Below are positions 1-8,931 of a stretch of DNA of 64,000 nucleotides, piece after piece. The notes under the pieces were generated by a model. It was not told where the DNA came from. It did not search any database and saw nothing but the letters and a program-made list of their open reading frames with translations. Location: contig NZ_NSKC01000004.1 in assembly GCF_002286985.1 (NCBI RefSeq), forward strand, positions 307,684-371,683, written 5' to 3'. A program made the position numbers and the translations under genes. Every line of letters begins with the position of its first letter. The first letter of the stretch is position 1. Origin of the DNA: Halorubrum salipaludis (lineage in GTDB: Archaea; Halobacteriota; Halobacteria; Halobacteriales; Haloferacaceae).

Positions 1-1306
1 GGAAGCTCACGAGCACCAGCGCCATGAACGGGGCGCCGTACTCGGCGGGAATGCCGAGGCTCGTCAGGATGATCCCGCCGCCGCTCGCGAAGTTCGGCAG
101 CGCGCCGCCGATGCCGCCGGCCGCGGCGTCGGAGGCGAATCCGGCGATAGCGAGCGCGGACAGCGCCGTCGCCGCGAGCAGCCCCTCGCCGAGCATGCCG
201 CCGTAGCCGATGAGCCGGGCGTCGCTCTCCTTGTTCAGCTGCTTCGCCGTCGTCCCCGAGGAGACCAGCGAGTGGAACCCGCTGATGGTCCCGCAGGCGA
301 TGGTGACGAACAGCATGGGGAAAAGCGGGTACGGCGCCCGGCTGTCGACCCCCATGAACCCCTGGAACGGCTGGATGCTGCTGTCGATCACGAGCGGCTG
401 CGACGAGGTGCCGAAGATCGTTCCGACGATGATCGCCAGCAGCGCGCCACCGACGCCCGCGTACAGCAGGAACGACGAGAGGTAGTCGCGCGGCTGCAGC
501 AGCGTCCAGACCGGGAGCGCGCTCGCGATGACCGCGTAGATCAGGATGACGGGCACCCAGGCCGCCGTGTTACCGCCGAGCGCGCCCGCGCCGGGCACCC
601 ACGAGCCCGTGCTCCCCTCGAAGAGGACGAACGTGCCCGCCGTGTGAGAGGCGTCGCCCGCCAGCTGGAAGAACGCGAACGGGTACTGGATGCCGACCCA
701 GACGCCCGCGAACACACCGGCGACGAACAGGGCGGTCCCCGGGATGAACGGGCCGTCGAGCTGGTAGAGGTACACGCCGAACACGACCGCGAGCGCGATG
801 TACACGAAGCTCGCGGTCGCCGCCGACGGGAACGCGTTCAACACGATCCCGACGACGAGGGCGAACACGGCGACGACGAGGATGATCGTCAGGAACGCGA
901 ACCACAGCAGCAGGTTCTTCCCGCGTTCGCCGACGTACTGCCCCACGATGTACCCGATCGACCGCCCCTCGTGGCGGATCGAGCTCGACAGCGAGATGAA
1001 GTCGTGGACCGCGCCCATCAGGGGGTTCCCGATGGCGACCCACAGAAGCGCCGGGACCCATCCCCAGATGGCCCCGGCCGTGATCGGGCCGACGATCGGC
1101 GCGCCGCCCGCGATGCTCGAGAAGTGATGCCCCAGTAGTACCGGCTTCTTCGACGGTACGTACTCCTGTCCGTCCTCGTACTTGTGCGCCGGCGTCTCCC
1201 GTTCGTCATCGAGTTCGACGAACTGCGAGAGGTACCGGGAGTACCCCATGTACCCCACGGTGAAGGTGCCGAGCACAGCGACGACGATCCAAATTACACT
1301 TGTCAT
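1..1306 (-). CDS. cstA: Carbon starvation protein CstA family transporter (3' end outside window)
   Basis: The reverse strand reads from ATG at 1304-1306 without a stop to the window edge, giving 435 codons of a polytopic membrane protein. The N-terminus has one membrane segment, followed by a conserved stretch with PVLLGHHFSSIAGGAPIVGP and GAVHDFISL, both hallmarks of the CstA family, then many hydrophobic segments. CstA proteins are inner-membrane importers of peptides or pyruvate, best known in bacteria as starvation-induced. Family members are usually 550-700 residues, so about a third is missing. A TATA-like AT stretch lies near 1341-1355 upstream. The substrate in this organism is inferred only from the family. 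Confidence 0.9.
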   Translation of the reverse strand, partial: MTSVIWIVVAVLGTFTVGYMGYSRYLSQFVELDDERETPAHKYEDGQEYVPSKKPVLLGHHFSSIAGGAPIVGPITAGAIWGWVPALLWVAIGNPLMGAVHDFISLSSSIRHEGRSIGYIVGQYVGERGKNLLLWFAFLTIILVVAVFALVVGIVLNAFPSAATASFVYIALAVVFGVYLYQLDGPFIPGTALFVAGVFAGVWVGIQYPFAFFQLAGDASHTAGTFVLFEGSTGSWVPGAGALGGNTAAWVPVILIYAVIASALPVWTLLQPRDYLSSFLLYAGVGGALLAIIVGTIFGTSSQPLVIDSSIQPFQGFMGVDSRAPYPLFPMLFVTIACGTISGFHSLVSSGTTAKQLNKESDARLIGYGGMLGEGLLAATALSALAIAGFASDAAAGGIGGALPNFASGGGIILTSLGIPAEYGAPFMALVLVSF

Positions 1307-1600
1307 AGGTTCCCTCCCTCATGGTACCGATTCACGATCGGCCACTTAAGTATTATCTTCAATAGTGATCTATCGGCGGATCCCGCCGCAGGTGCGCGAT
1401 TTCGATCCGTCGAATTGCGTTTATTTAATTTATTCTTATATGAAAGGTTCCGCGACGGCGGTCGCGGTCGCCGCCGCGCGCCCGCGTACCGGGGACCGGA
1501 GACTGGAACCGGTGGTGAGAACGGAGACCGGGAATCGGTGGTGACGAACCGGAGATCGAGCGCGAGCGGGACTGCGACCCGGTGTCGGCTCCGGAGACGG
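1307..1600. other. Noncoding spacer between divergent cstA promoter and arsA 3' end
   Basis: No convincing gene is present. The part next to cstA contains AT-rich patches (1345-1365 and 1420-1445) that stand out against the GC-rich surroundings and probably hold the cstA promoter. From about 1490 to 1570 there are degenerate repeats built on ACCGG and GGTGGTGA. The long open frame running through here on the plus strand is the antisense shadow of the ArsA-like gene. Confidence 0.5.
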
Positions 1601-2608
1601 CTACCGCTCGGCGGAGGCGGGGTCCTCGGCGACCTCGCCGTCGCCGCCGTCGCCGCCCGTCTCGACGTCGAGCGCGGCCGCCACCTCGGCGAGCACGTCG
1701 CCGCGGACCTCGCTGGTCCGCGACTCGATCTCGGCGACGAGCGGGGGATCGAACCGCTCGCGGACCTGCCGGAGGCGGTCGCGTTCGGTCGCCGCCTTCT
1801 CGCGGAGGTAGCGCGCTCCGCGGCCCTCCTCGTCGTCGTCGGGCTCGGGGGTGAGCTTGTTCGCGACGAGCCCGCGGACGCGCAGATCGCGCTCGCCGAA
1901 CCCCTCGATCGCCCGCTCCGTCTCGTTGACCGAGAGCTGGTCGGGGTTCAACACGAGGAAGAAGGCCGCGTCCTCCCGCATGGTGTCGCCCGCGAACTCG
2001 AAGAACTCCTTGCGCCGCTGGAGGCGCTCCAAGACGGGGTCGCCGTCCATCAGTCGGCGCGGCTCCATGTCGCCGATCGCGGCCTTCTCGAACAGGTCGA
2101 TCGACTGCCTGCGCTTGTACAGCAGCCGGTCGATCCAGTCGCCGAGGAAGTCGGGGAGTTCCAAGAGCCGCAGCGTCGAGCCGGTCGGCGCGGTGTCGAA
2201 GACCACCCGGTCGTACGCCTCCCCCTCCTCGCGCATCACGCTCACGAACGCGTCGAACAGCGCGGCTTCGTACGCGCCCGGGGTCCCGTGCGACAGCTCC
2301 AGCTGGCGGTTGATCTCCGAGACCATCGCCGCCGACACCTGCTCGGAGAGCGACTCGCGGATCTCTTGAAGGTGCCGCTGCATCTCGTCTTCGGGGTCGA
2401 TCTCCATCGCGTCGAGGCCATCGATCCCGTCGACCGGAGCCGGTTCGTCGCCGAACTGCTGGTCGAACACGTCCGACACCGAGTGCGCGGGGTCCGTCGA
2501 GACGACCAGCGTCCGCACCCCGTCGTTCGCGCAGCGGGACGCGTACGCGCAGGAGACGGTGGTCTTGCCGACCCCGCCCTTCCCGCCGAAGAAGACGAAC
2601 CGCTCCAT
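1601..2608 (-). CDS. ArsA/Get3-family anion-transporting ATPase
   Basis: A 335-residue P-loop ATPase with the deviant Walker A motif GGKGGVGKTT near the N-terminus, followed by VVSTDPAHS (switch I type) and DTAPTGSTLRLLELP (switch II region). This order is diagnostic of ArsA/Get3 ATPases, which act either in arsenite efflux or in tail-anchored protein targeting. It is a single-domain protein, as in archaeal Get3. The switch II motif has Ser where many Get3 proteins have His. A GTG lies one codon upstream of the chosen ATG. There is no arsenic-resistance gene nearby, so a targeting role is at least as likely; this is inference. It sits just downstream of a 98-residue conserved protein on the same strand. 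Confidence 0.85.
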   Translation of the reverse strand: MERFVFFGGKGGVGKTTVSCAYASRCANDGVRTLVVSTDPAHSVSDVFDQQFGDEPAPVDGIDGLDAMEIDPEDEMQRHLQEIRESLSEQVSAAMVSEINRQLELSHGTPGAYEAALFDAFVSVMREEGEAYDRVVFDTAPTGSTLRLLELPDFLGDWIDRLLYKRRQSIDLFEKAAIGDMEPRRLMDGDPVLERLQRRKEFFEFAGDTMREDAAFFLVLNPDQLSVNETERAIEGFGERDLRVRGLVANKLTPEPDDDEEGRGARYLREKAATERDRLRQVRERFDPPLVAEIESRTSEVRGDVLAEVAAALDVETGGDGGDGEVAEDPASAER

Positions 2609-2636
2609 CACCGGCCCCCGGAGGTCGGTCCCGTCA

Positions 2637-2933
2637 TCAGAAGTGGTACTGCTGTCCCTTCCGCTCGATCAGGGTCTCGCGGTCCCACAGCCGCCGCTCC
2701 CACGCCTCGAACTCGTCTTCGAGGTACGGGAGGAGCTCCGCGGTGTAGTACGAGATCGGCGAGGGGATCCCGAAGGCGTCGGGGAAACACGCGAGCATGA
2801 ACTCGTCTTCCGCGTCCTCCGCCTCCTTCTCGATCTTCTCGTAGGCCGGGTGCGTGATCATCCCGTGGTACAGCCCACGGAGCCACTCGTCGAGCGCGGC
2901 CCGAAAGGCGGCGATCCGGTCTGCGATCGTCAT
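2637..2933 (-). CDS. Conserved haloarchaeal protein, 98 aa
   Basis: A short acidic protein that begins MTIADRIAAFRAALDEWL and is rich in aromatic residues and Glu in its second half. No signal peptide, membrane segment or cysteine motif is visible. It precedes the ArsA/Get3-like gene with only 28 bases between them on the same strand, so the two are probably co-transcribed. I do not recognise a named family. Codon usage and acidity match the neighbours, which supports it being a real gene. Confidence 0.65.
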   Translation of the reverse strand: MTIADRIAAFRAALDEWLRGLYHGMITHPAYEKIEKEAEDAEDEFMLACFPDAFGIPSPISYYTAELLPYLEDEFEAWERRLWDRETLIERKGQQYHF

Positions 2934-3000
2934 GATCCATCGTGATGCCCCGGCGCGGTAAAAGCTGTCGCGGGCGGTCGAGACGGCTGGGACGGATGAA

Positions 3001-3132
3001 AAAGCGAGAGCGGGCGAGGCGGCCGGGGGGGACGGAAAAGCGAGAGCGGGCGAGGCGGCCGGGGGGGACGGGAAAGCGAGAGCGGGCGAGGCGGCCGAGG
3101 CGGACGGGAAAGCGAGAGCGGGCGAGACGGTC
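3001..3132. repeat. 36-bp tandem repeat, about 3.6 copies
   Basis: The unit starts with aaagcgagagcgggcgag and recurs at 3001, 3037, 3073 and 3109. The first copies are nearly identical, and the last ones show drift from gggggg to gaggcg. The array ends exactly at the stop codon of the small membrane-protein gene at 3131. The period is a multiple of three, yet no gene convincingly translates it. Confidence 0.9.
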
Positions 3133-3337
3133 AGGCCGAGTTGCCGTCGGCGGCGAGTTCGCCCTGCGGCTCGTCGGCGTCGTCGCCCTCGCCGAGCTCC
3201 GGCTTGTCGTTGTCGCCGGGACTGGGGGAATGGACGCTGTTACCGATCGCGCCCCAGACGAGGTACAGCATCGCGACGACCATGAGCAGCGTCATGACCG
3301 TCGCAGCGATCCCCACCGCGGACACGTACTGGAACAT
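3131..3337 (-). CDS. Small single-span membrane protein with acidic tail, 68 aa
   Basis: From ATG at 3337 the product starts [20 protein letters not shown], one clear membrane segment (residues about 5-28), followed by a hydrophilic Asp/Glu/Gly-rich tail. An in-frame start ten codons upstream would add a basic Arg-rich stretch and is less likely. It is divergent from the CobW gene, separated by 119 bases. No named family is recognised; function unknown. Confidence 0.6.
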   Translation of the reverse strand: MFQYVSAVGIAATVMTLLMVVAMLYLVWGAIGNSVHSPSPGDNDKPELGEGDDADEPQGELAADGNSA

Positions 3338-3456
3338 GGTGCGCGGTCCGCGGGCGCGACGTATCAACGTATCGGCTTTCGACGGCGGGACGGCGCTCGC
3401 CGTCTCGGGAGACGCCTCCCCGCGGAGTTGAAGGGAGTCGCCGACCGAGGGGCCCC

Positions 3457-4776
3457 ATGGACGACCGGATCCCGGTGACCGTGCTCTCGGGGAGCCTCGG
3501 CGCGGGCAAGACGACGCTGCTGAACCACCTCTTGCGGAACGCCGGCGACCGCGACGTCGCGGTGCTCGTCAACGACATGGGCGACGTGAACGTCGACGCC
3601 GAGCTGATCGCCGAGGAGTCGGAGGTCGGCGTCGAGGGCGTCACCGAGCTCTCGAACGGCTGCATCTGCTGCGAGCTGCAGGACGACCTGGAGACGGCCG
3701 TGGTGCGGCTCGCCAACGAGCGCTCCTTCGACGCCCTGGTCGTCGAGTCCTCGGGGATTTCGGAGCCCGCGCCGGTCGCTCGGCTGTTCACGACCGAGTC
3801 GCGCGCGGCGGCCCGGTATCGGGTCGACGCGCTGGTGACCGTGATCGACACGCGGCAGTTCCTCGACGCGTTCGCGGGCGACGAGGTCCCGGAGCGGCGG
3901 GTCAACCCGGACGCGGAGGGGGAAAGCGGGAGCGTCGAAGGCGGCGACGGAGGGGGAGACAGCGACGGAGGCGGCGACGGCGACGAGGGCGACGCCGAGC
4001 GCCCCCTCTCGGACCTCCTCGTCGAACAGATCGAGGTGTCGAACCTCGTCGTCTGTAACAAGGCCGACCTCTGTACCGACGCGGAGATCGACGAGGCGGT
4101 CGAGCTCGTGGGCGCGCTCCAGCCCGACGCGGAGACGGTCGTCACGGAGTTCTCCGCGGTCGATCCGGACCGGATCCTCGGCGTCGGCCTGTTCGACGAG
4201 CGCGCGGTCGGCGACCTGCCGGGGTGGAAGCGGGCGCTGGCCGAGGGGGAGGGAAGTCACGGCAACGGGAGTGACGGGGACGACCACGACCACCGCCACC
4301 CCGACGAGGTGTACGGCGTCACCTCCTTCACCTATCGCCGCCGCCGGCCGTTCCACCCCGACCGGATCGCCGCCGTCCTCCGCGACCTCCCGGACGACGT
4401 GGTCCGCTCGAAGGGGACGCTGTGGGTCGCGGGCACCGACCAGCGGCAGCAGGTCGGGCAGGCGGCACGGTCGGTCCGCGTCACCGCGCTCGGCCCGTGG
4501 ATCGCGGGCCTCCCGTCGGTCGAGCGCGACATGCTGCGCTCGAACCGCCCGGACCTCGACTGGGACGACGAGCGCGGCGACCGCCGGACCGAGTTCGTCG
4601 TCATCGGGACCGGCGTCGACGAGGCCGCGCTGGTCGACCGGCTCGACGACGCCCTCCTCACGGACGCGGAGCTGGCCGACCTCGGCGGCGGCGCGATCGG
4701 CGACGACCCCGCCGCCGTCGACCCCGCGCCGTTCCCGACAGAACAGGGCGCCGAGGTCGCGCTCCGCGAGCCCTGA
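3457..4776 (+). CDS. CobW/COG0523-family GTPase, putative metal chaperone
   Basis: A 439-residue G3E-class GTPase. It has Walker [16 protein letters not shown] (residues about 11-25), the metal-binding GCICC motif (about 68-72) followed by ELQDDL, a [10 protein letters not shown] motif, and NKADL for guanine recognition (about 199-203). A Gly/Asp-rich insertion at about 150-180 and a His/Asp-rich loop ([10 protein letters not shown], about 276-285) separate the GTPase from the CobW C-terminal domain (about 290-420). Family members deliver zinc or cobalt to client enzymes. The His-rich loop is a probable metal-binding site. No cobalamin gene is adjacent, so zinc handling is the more likely role, by inference. 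Confidence 0.88.
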   Translation: MDDRIPVTVLSGSLGAGKTTLLNHLLRNAGDRDVAVLVNDMGDVNVDAELIAEESEVGVEGVTELSNGCICCELQDDLETAVVRLANERSFDALVVESSGISEPAPVARLFTTESRAAARYRVDALVTVIDTRQFLDAFAGDEVPERRVNPDAEGESGSVEGGDGGGDSDGGGDGDEGDAERPLSDLLVEQIEVSNLVVCNKADLCTDAEIDEAVELVGALQPDAETVVTEFSAVDPDRILGVGLFDERAVGDLPGWKRALAEGEGSHGNGSDGDDHDHRHPDEVYGVTSFTYRRRRPFHPDRIAAVLRDLPDDVVRSKGTLWVAGTDQRQQVGQAARSVRVTALGPWIAGLPSVERDMLRSNRPDLDWDDERGDRRTEFVVIGTGVDEAALVDRLDDALLTDAELADLGGGAIGDDPAAVDPAPFPTEQGAEVALREP

Positions 4777-4859
4777 GCGCGGGGCGTCGCTCCGGGCACA
4801 GCTCGTCGCTCCGGGCGCAGCTCGTCAGTCGGGATCCGGCCCGCTGACGCGAGTCGCGT

Positions 4860-5099
4860 TCAGCAGGCGCAGCCGGACCCGCTCGCGCGCTCGAAGCGCA
4901 TCGAGTCGCCGCAGTCGGGACACCGGGGGACCCCGTCGTCGTCGCGGTCGATCCCCCGGTCGTCGACCTCGACGTCGCGGACGCGGACGGTGCAGTCGTC
5001 GCACCAGTACGAGCCCTCGGAGCCGTCGCCGCCGGCGTCTCCGGGCGCGCGCTGGGTCGAGGCCGCCAGCGCGTCGGTGACTGTGTCAATTAGACCCAT
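4860..5099 (-). CDS. Small zinc-ribbon protein, 79 aa
   Basis: The product from ATG 5099 begins MGLIDTVTDALAASTQRAPG and carries CDDC and CPDC pairs, a classic zinc-ribbon arrangement, ending in a Gly-Cys-Ala-Cys tail. An alternative start five codons upstream exists. It is convergent with the CobW gene. Zinc ribbons of this size are very common in haloarchaea and usually mediate protein or nucleic acid contacts. The unusual C-terminal CAC may add metal ligands. Specific function unknown. Confidence 0.65.
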   Translation of the reverse strand: MGLIDTVTDALAASTQRAPGDAGGDGSEGSYWCDDCTVRVRDVEVDDRGIDRDDDGVPRCPDCGDSMRFERASGSGCAC

Positions 5100-5228
5100 G
5101 AATGAAGTTCGCACGCCGATCCACCTCAGCGTCCCGCTGGCGTGCGATCCGATCGCACGACCGTTTTCGCCCCACGCGTCCGGCTCGCGGCGAACCCCCA
5201 GCGGGTCGACCGCGGCCCCCGTGGGAAC

Positions 5229-5555
5229 TCAAAGCAGCGGCACCGTGAGTCCGATCAGGAGGACGCCGAGCGCGAGCGCGGCGTACACCAGGCGTTCGAA
5301 CCGCGGCCCCGCCGGCAGGGGCCCGGCGTCGACCGCGGGCGCCTGCCGGACGAGCTGCCGGTACGCGACCCATCCCGCCCCGGCGAACGCGGCCGCGGCG
5401 GCCGCCAGCGACGCGCCGAGCGACAGCCCGTAGGCCGTCCCGAAGATCGGCCCGAACGAGAAGGCGAACATGAACGCCAGCCCCGCGGCCACCAGGAAGG
5501 GTACGGGGTCGACGGGGTCGCCGCGGCGGTTGCGGAGGCGTGGCGGCCGGACCAT
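5229..5555 (-). CDS. Small multi-span membrane protein, 108 aa
   Basis: From ATG at 5555 the protein has a short Arg-rich N-terminus followed by three or four hydrophobic segments (starting around FLVAAGLAFMFAFSFGP, then Ala-rich LAAAAAAFAGAG, then LVYAALALGVLLIGL). A much longer open frame upstream is only the shadow of the next gene. It is divergent from the gene at 5614, with 58 bases between the starts. No named domain recognised. Confidence 0.6.
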   Translation of the reverse strand: MVRPPRLRNRRGDPVDPVPFLVAAGLAFMFAFSFGPIFGTAYGLSLGASLAAAAAAFAGAGWVAYRQLVRQAPAVDAGPLPAGPRFERLVYAALALGVLLIGLTVPLL

Positions 5556-5613
5556 GGCCGCGGTACGGCGCCGACGGACAAGAGCTAAGTGGCGCACACG
5601 CGCCAGTCGGCGT

Positions 5614-5847
5614 ATGAGCGAGGAAGACGGAGCGCCGGGCGACGACGAGGGGATCCGAGCCGGCGTCGAGGAGTCGACGGGCGACCCGCGGGTGGTGCTC
5701 GCGATGAACGCCGTGCTCTCGGCGTGGTTCGCGTGGGTCGTCGTCTGGGGGCTCGACTTCCTCGGGTTCATCACGCTCACCCTCCAGAACGTCGCGACGC
5801 TGGCGCTGATCCTCTTCGCGCTGACGTACGTGGCGGTGTTGCGGTAG
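5614..5847 (+). CDS. Small two-span membrane protein, 77 aa
   Basis: Starts MSEEDGAPGDDEGIRAG, a typical acidic haloarchaeal N-terminus, followed by two hydrophobic helices (about 28-48 and 52-75) ending LTYVAVLR. The ATG follows a taagtgg AT patch suitable as a promoter remnant. Conserved hypothetical; the topology suggests a hairpin in the membrane. It lies upstream of upp with a 132-base gap, so probably independent. Confidence 0.65.
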   Translation: MSEEDGAPGDDEGIRAGVEESTGDPRVVLAMNAVLSAWFAWVVVWGLDFLGFITLTLQNVATLALILFALTYVAVLR

Positions 5848-5979
5848 CCGCCCCGGCGGCCCGCAGTCGGGGCCTCTCGCGGAACACGGCGGGGAACCGC
5901 GTCCGGAGACCGCGTTTGCGAGCCGACGAACCGGCGAGTTTCGCCATCCTTTAACTCGAACGGGGCTCTGTTCCCGACA

Positions 5980-6657
5980 ATGACGATCGAAGATCGCGAC
6001 GACGCGCACCTCATCACGCACGCGCTGGCGAAGGACACCCTCTCGCGGCTCCGCGACGTCGAGACCGAGCAGGTCGCCTTCCGGAAGGGGCTCGTGAAGC
6101 TCGGCCGGATCTGCGGCTACGAGATCATCGACGGCGCGATGGAGACCGAGTACGTCCCGGTGGAGACCCCCCTGGAGGAGACGACCGGCGAGCGCGTGAA
6201 AGGGCTCGACGACGTGGTCATCATCAACGTGCTCCGGGCCGCGACGCCGTTCGTCGAGGGGCTCCTCAAGGCGTTCCCGCGCGCGAAGCAGGGCGTCATC
6301 TCGGCCGGCCGCGACGAGGAGGCCGGGATGACCGACGACGGCGAGTTCCCGATCACCATCGACTACGTGAAGCTCCCCGAGATCCGACCCCAGGACACCG
6401 TGATCGTCGCGGACCCGATGCTCGCCACGGGCTCGACGATGTGCGCCGTCCTCGACCACGTCCTCAACGAGGCCGACGACTTCGAGGACCTGTTCGTCCT
6501 CTCGGCGGTCTCCGCGCCCGACGGGCTCGTCCGCGTGAGCGAGTCGGTACCCGAGGCCGACCTGCTGACGGTCGCCATCGACGACCGCCTCGACGACGAC
6601 GGGTTCATCCTCCCCGGGCTCGGCGACGCCGGGGACCGGGCGTTCCGGACCGTCTGA
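5980..6657 (+). CDS. upp: Uracil phosphoribosyltransferase
   Basis: A 225-residue type I phosphoribosyltransferase that converts uracil plus PRPP to UMP in pyrimidine salvage. The PRPP-binding signature [14 protein letters not shown] is at about residues 141-154, preceded by the conserved [12 protein letters not shown] segment, and the uracil-binding C-terminus reads [12 protein letters not shown]. Full length for the archaeal family. A TATA-like cctttaactc lies about 25-35 bases before the ATG, consistent with a near-leaderless transcript. Confidence 0.96.
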   Translation: MTIEDRDDAHLITHALAKDTLSRLRDVETEQVAFRKGLVKLGRICGYEIIDGAMETEYVPVETPLEETTGERVKGLDDVVIINVLRAATPFVEGLLKAFPRAKQGVISAGRDEEAGMTDDGEFPITIDYVKLPEIRPQDTVIVADPMLATGSTMCAVLDHVLNEADDFEDLFVLSAVSAPDGLVRVSESVPEADLLTVAIDDRLDDDGFILPGLGDAGDRAFRTV

Positions 6658-6773
6658 GGCGACCGTTCGCGCGATTCTCGCGTATCACCGAGAGTTCCGT
6701 AATAATGTTCATTAGCGGGTGGTTCTGGACGTTCATTCTGCTATTTCCCGTTTATTTTTGACATCGCCAACGT

Positions 6774-6784
6774 CTTTATATATT
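6774..6784 (+). promoter_or_regulatory. TATA box of the NhaC-type antiporter gene
   Basis: The sequence ctttatatatt lies about 25-30 bases before the ATG at 6807. This spacing predicts a transcript starting at or next to the start codon, common in haloarchaea. The whole 6690-6785 stretch is unusually AT-rich. Confidence 0.6.
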
Positions 6785-6806
6785 CCCGCGGAGATAGCCG
6801 GAGCCG

Positions 6807-8564
6807 ATGACGACCACGTACGGAGCGCTGTCGCTGGCGCCGCCGCTCGTCGCGATCGCGTTGGCGATGTACACCCGCCGGACGCTCGTGTCGCTTTTCG
6901 CCGGGGTCTGGATCGGAGCGCTGCTCGTCGCCGACTGGAATCCGATCGCCGCGACCGCGCTGGCGAACGACTGGCTCGTCGAGGTGGTGTTGAGCCCGTT
7001 CAACGCGAAGTTCCTCCTGTTGATCCTCTTTATGGGCGCCGGCGCGGCGTTCATCTACCGGTCCGGCGGCGTGCTCGCGCTCGAGCGGTGGGTCGCCGAC
7101 CACGTGAACACGGCGCGCGACTCCCAGCTCCTGACCTGGGCGCTCGGCGTGTTCCTCTTTTTCGACTCCTACACGAGCACGATCGTGACCGGGAACGCGA
7201 CCCGCGACCTCGCGCGGCGCAACGAGACGTCGACGGAGATGCACTCGTACGTGCTCGACTCGACGACGTCCCCGGTGACGACGTTCGGGCCGATATCGAA
7301 CTGGATCGGCTTTCAGGTGTCGATGATCGTCGTCGGCTTCGAGGCGATCGACGCGACCGCCGGAGACTACGGGGTCACGCCGTTCGAGCTGTTCATCCGG
7401 TCGATCCCGTGGAACGTCTACTGTTTCATGGCGTTTTTCATGGTCGGGCTGATCGCGTTCACGCAGCGGTTCTACGGACCGATGCTGAACGCCGAGTGGC
7501 GCTCGCGCGCCGAGGGCAAGCCGCTCCGGGACGACGCGACGCCGCTTTCTGACGTGAGTTCCGACGTGGGCGAGCCCAGCGAGGCGAATCCGCGCCTCGC
7601 GAACTTCTTCCTCCCGCTCGTGGCGCTGATCGTCGTCGGAATCGTCTCGCTGTGGTGGCTCGGCGGCGGCGCGGACCCCGGCGTGAGCCTCGCCGAGTCC
7701 TTCGAGGAGACCGACGTCGCGCTCGGGCTGTTGTACGGCGCCTTCGCGTTCATGGTGACCGGCTTCGCCGGCGCCGTCGGCTTCCGGACGATGGACGTCG
7801 AGGAGGCCAGCGAGACGATGGTCGACGGCTTCGAGACGATGGTGATCGCCGCGGCGATCATCGTCCTCGCGTGGGGGATCGGTCACGCCGCGGAGCAGGT
7901 CGGCACCGCCGACTACGTCGTCGACCTGCTCGTCAGCGGCGGCGTGCCGGCGGGCGTCCTCCCGATTCTGATCTTCCTCGCGGCGATGCTGGTCTCGTTC
8001 ACGACCGGAACGTCGTGGGGGACGATGTCGATCCTCACGCCGCTCGCCATTCCCCTCGGACTCGAGCTCGGCGGGATCGAGCTCCTCCCGGTCCTGCTCG
8101 GCGTGCTGTTCGGCGGGGCGATCTGGGGCGACCACTGCTCGCCGATCAGCGACACGACGGTGATGTCGTCGATCTTCGCCGGGGCGGATCACATCGATCA
8201 CGTGAACACGCAGGTGCCGTTCGCGCTCACCGCCGCCGGAGTCACCCTCGGCGTCCTCGGGCTGTACGCGGCGGGCGTCCGGCAGATAACCCTGCTCTTC
8301 CCCCTCGCGGTCGCGCTCACCGTCGTCGCCGTCTTCGCGCTGAACCGGATTGACGCCCGCCGGAAGGGACTCCCCGAGGTGATGCCGACGGCGGCGGAGA
8401 TCGACGCCGCCGACGCCGTGGGTGACGGGACGGAGACGAAAGGCGGCGCGGGCGTCGAGGGGAGCTACGCCCTCGTGTCGCCGGTGGCCGCCGGCGCGCT
8501 CGTCGTCGTCGTCGCGTACCTGATCTTCCTGGCCGGCTTCTTCGCGCTCGGCGGCGGCGCCTGA
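6807..8564 (+). CDS. NhaC-type sodium/proton antiporter family protein
   Basis: A 585-residue polytopic membrane protein with about 12 hydrophobic segments. Diagnostic features are FFDSYTSTIVTGNATRDL near residue 115 and the paired intramembrane motifs SFTTGTSWGTMSILTPLAIP (about 392) and GDHCSPISDTTVMSS (about 441), which are hallmarks of the NhaC/YqkI/TetA(L)-type Na+/H+ antiporter superfamily. A soluble loop at about 230-265 and an acidic region at about 525-550 are extra-membrane. The likely role is sodium extrusion or organic-acid/Na+ exchange. The GDHCSPISDT motif is intact, so the protein looks functional. Confidence 0.88.
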   Translation: MTTTYGALSLAPPLVAIALAMYTRRTLVSLFAGVWIGALLVADWNPIAATALANDWLVEVVLSPFNAKFLLLILFMGAGAAFIYRSGGVLALERWVADHVNTARDSQLLTWALGVFLFFDSYTSTIVTGNATRDLARRNETSTEMHSYVLDSTTSPVTTFGPISNWIGFQVSMIVVGFEAIDATAGDYGVTPFELFIRSIPWNVYCFMAFFMVGLIAFTQRFYGPMLNAEWRSRAEGKPLRDDATPLSDVSSDVGEPSEANPRLANFFLPLVALIVVGIVSLWWLGGGADPGVSLAESFEETDVALGLLYGAFAFMVTGFAGAVGFRTMDVEEASETMVDGFETMVIAAAIIVLAWGIGHAAEQVGTADYVVDLLVSGGVPAGVLPILIFLAAMLVSFTTGTSWGTMSILTPLAIPLGLELGGIELLPVLLGVLFGGAIWGDHCSPISDTTVMSSIFAGADHIDHVNTQVPFALTAAGVTLGVLGLYAAGVRQITLLFPLAVALTVVAVFALNRIDARRKGLPEVMPTAAEIDAADAVGDGTETKGGAGVEGSYALVSPVAAGALVVVVAYLIFLAGFFALGGGA

Positions 8565-8608
8565 CTCCGCCGACGTACTTTTAAGAGCCGCCCGCGCGAC
8601 CGATCCGT

Positions 8609-8827
8609 ATGAGCGACGCGCCGACGACCGAGCCCTGCGACGGCTGCGGCGAGCCCACCACGGACGCGCTCGCGCGCACCGTCCGGCTGAGCGTCGACCG
8701 GGCGAACATCGACACCCAGCGGCTCTGTCCCGACTGCTTCGCCGACTGGATCCAGCGGTATCAGGACCGGCTCGGCTCCGGCCGCGACGACGGCGACAGC
8801 GACAGCTCCGAGATCATCGTCGACTGA
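8609..8827 (+). CDS. Small double-CxxC zinc-finger protein, 72 aa
   Basis: It contains CDGC at residues 10-13 and CPDC at about 41-44, a treble-clef/zinc-ribbon arrangement, followed by an acidic Asp/Ser-rich tail. A TATA-like acttttaaga lies about 30 bases before the ATG. Conserved haloarchaeal small protein of unknown function; length and composition are typical of the many haloarchaeal zinc-finger microproteins. Confidence 0.7.
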   Translation: MSDAPTTEPCDGCGEPTTDALARTVRLSVDRANIDTQRLCPDCFADWIQRYQDRLGSGRDDGDSDSSEIIVD

Positions 8828-8931
8828 CGGGACCGCGGCGTCGGCGCCCGGTGCCGATCCGTTGCCGACACGCCCGGCAACGTCCGTTCCGACCGCCCGT
8901 CTTAAGCCGCGGCGGCACTGACGGCGACGTA

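Noticed and set aside
1184..2800. Long plus-strand frame over the ArsA-like gene
   Set aside because: Antisense shadow; the reverse strand carries an intact ATPase with all motifs.
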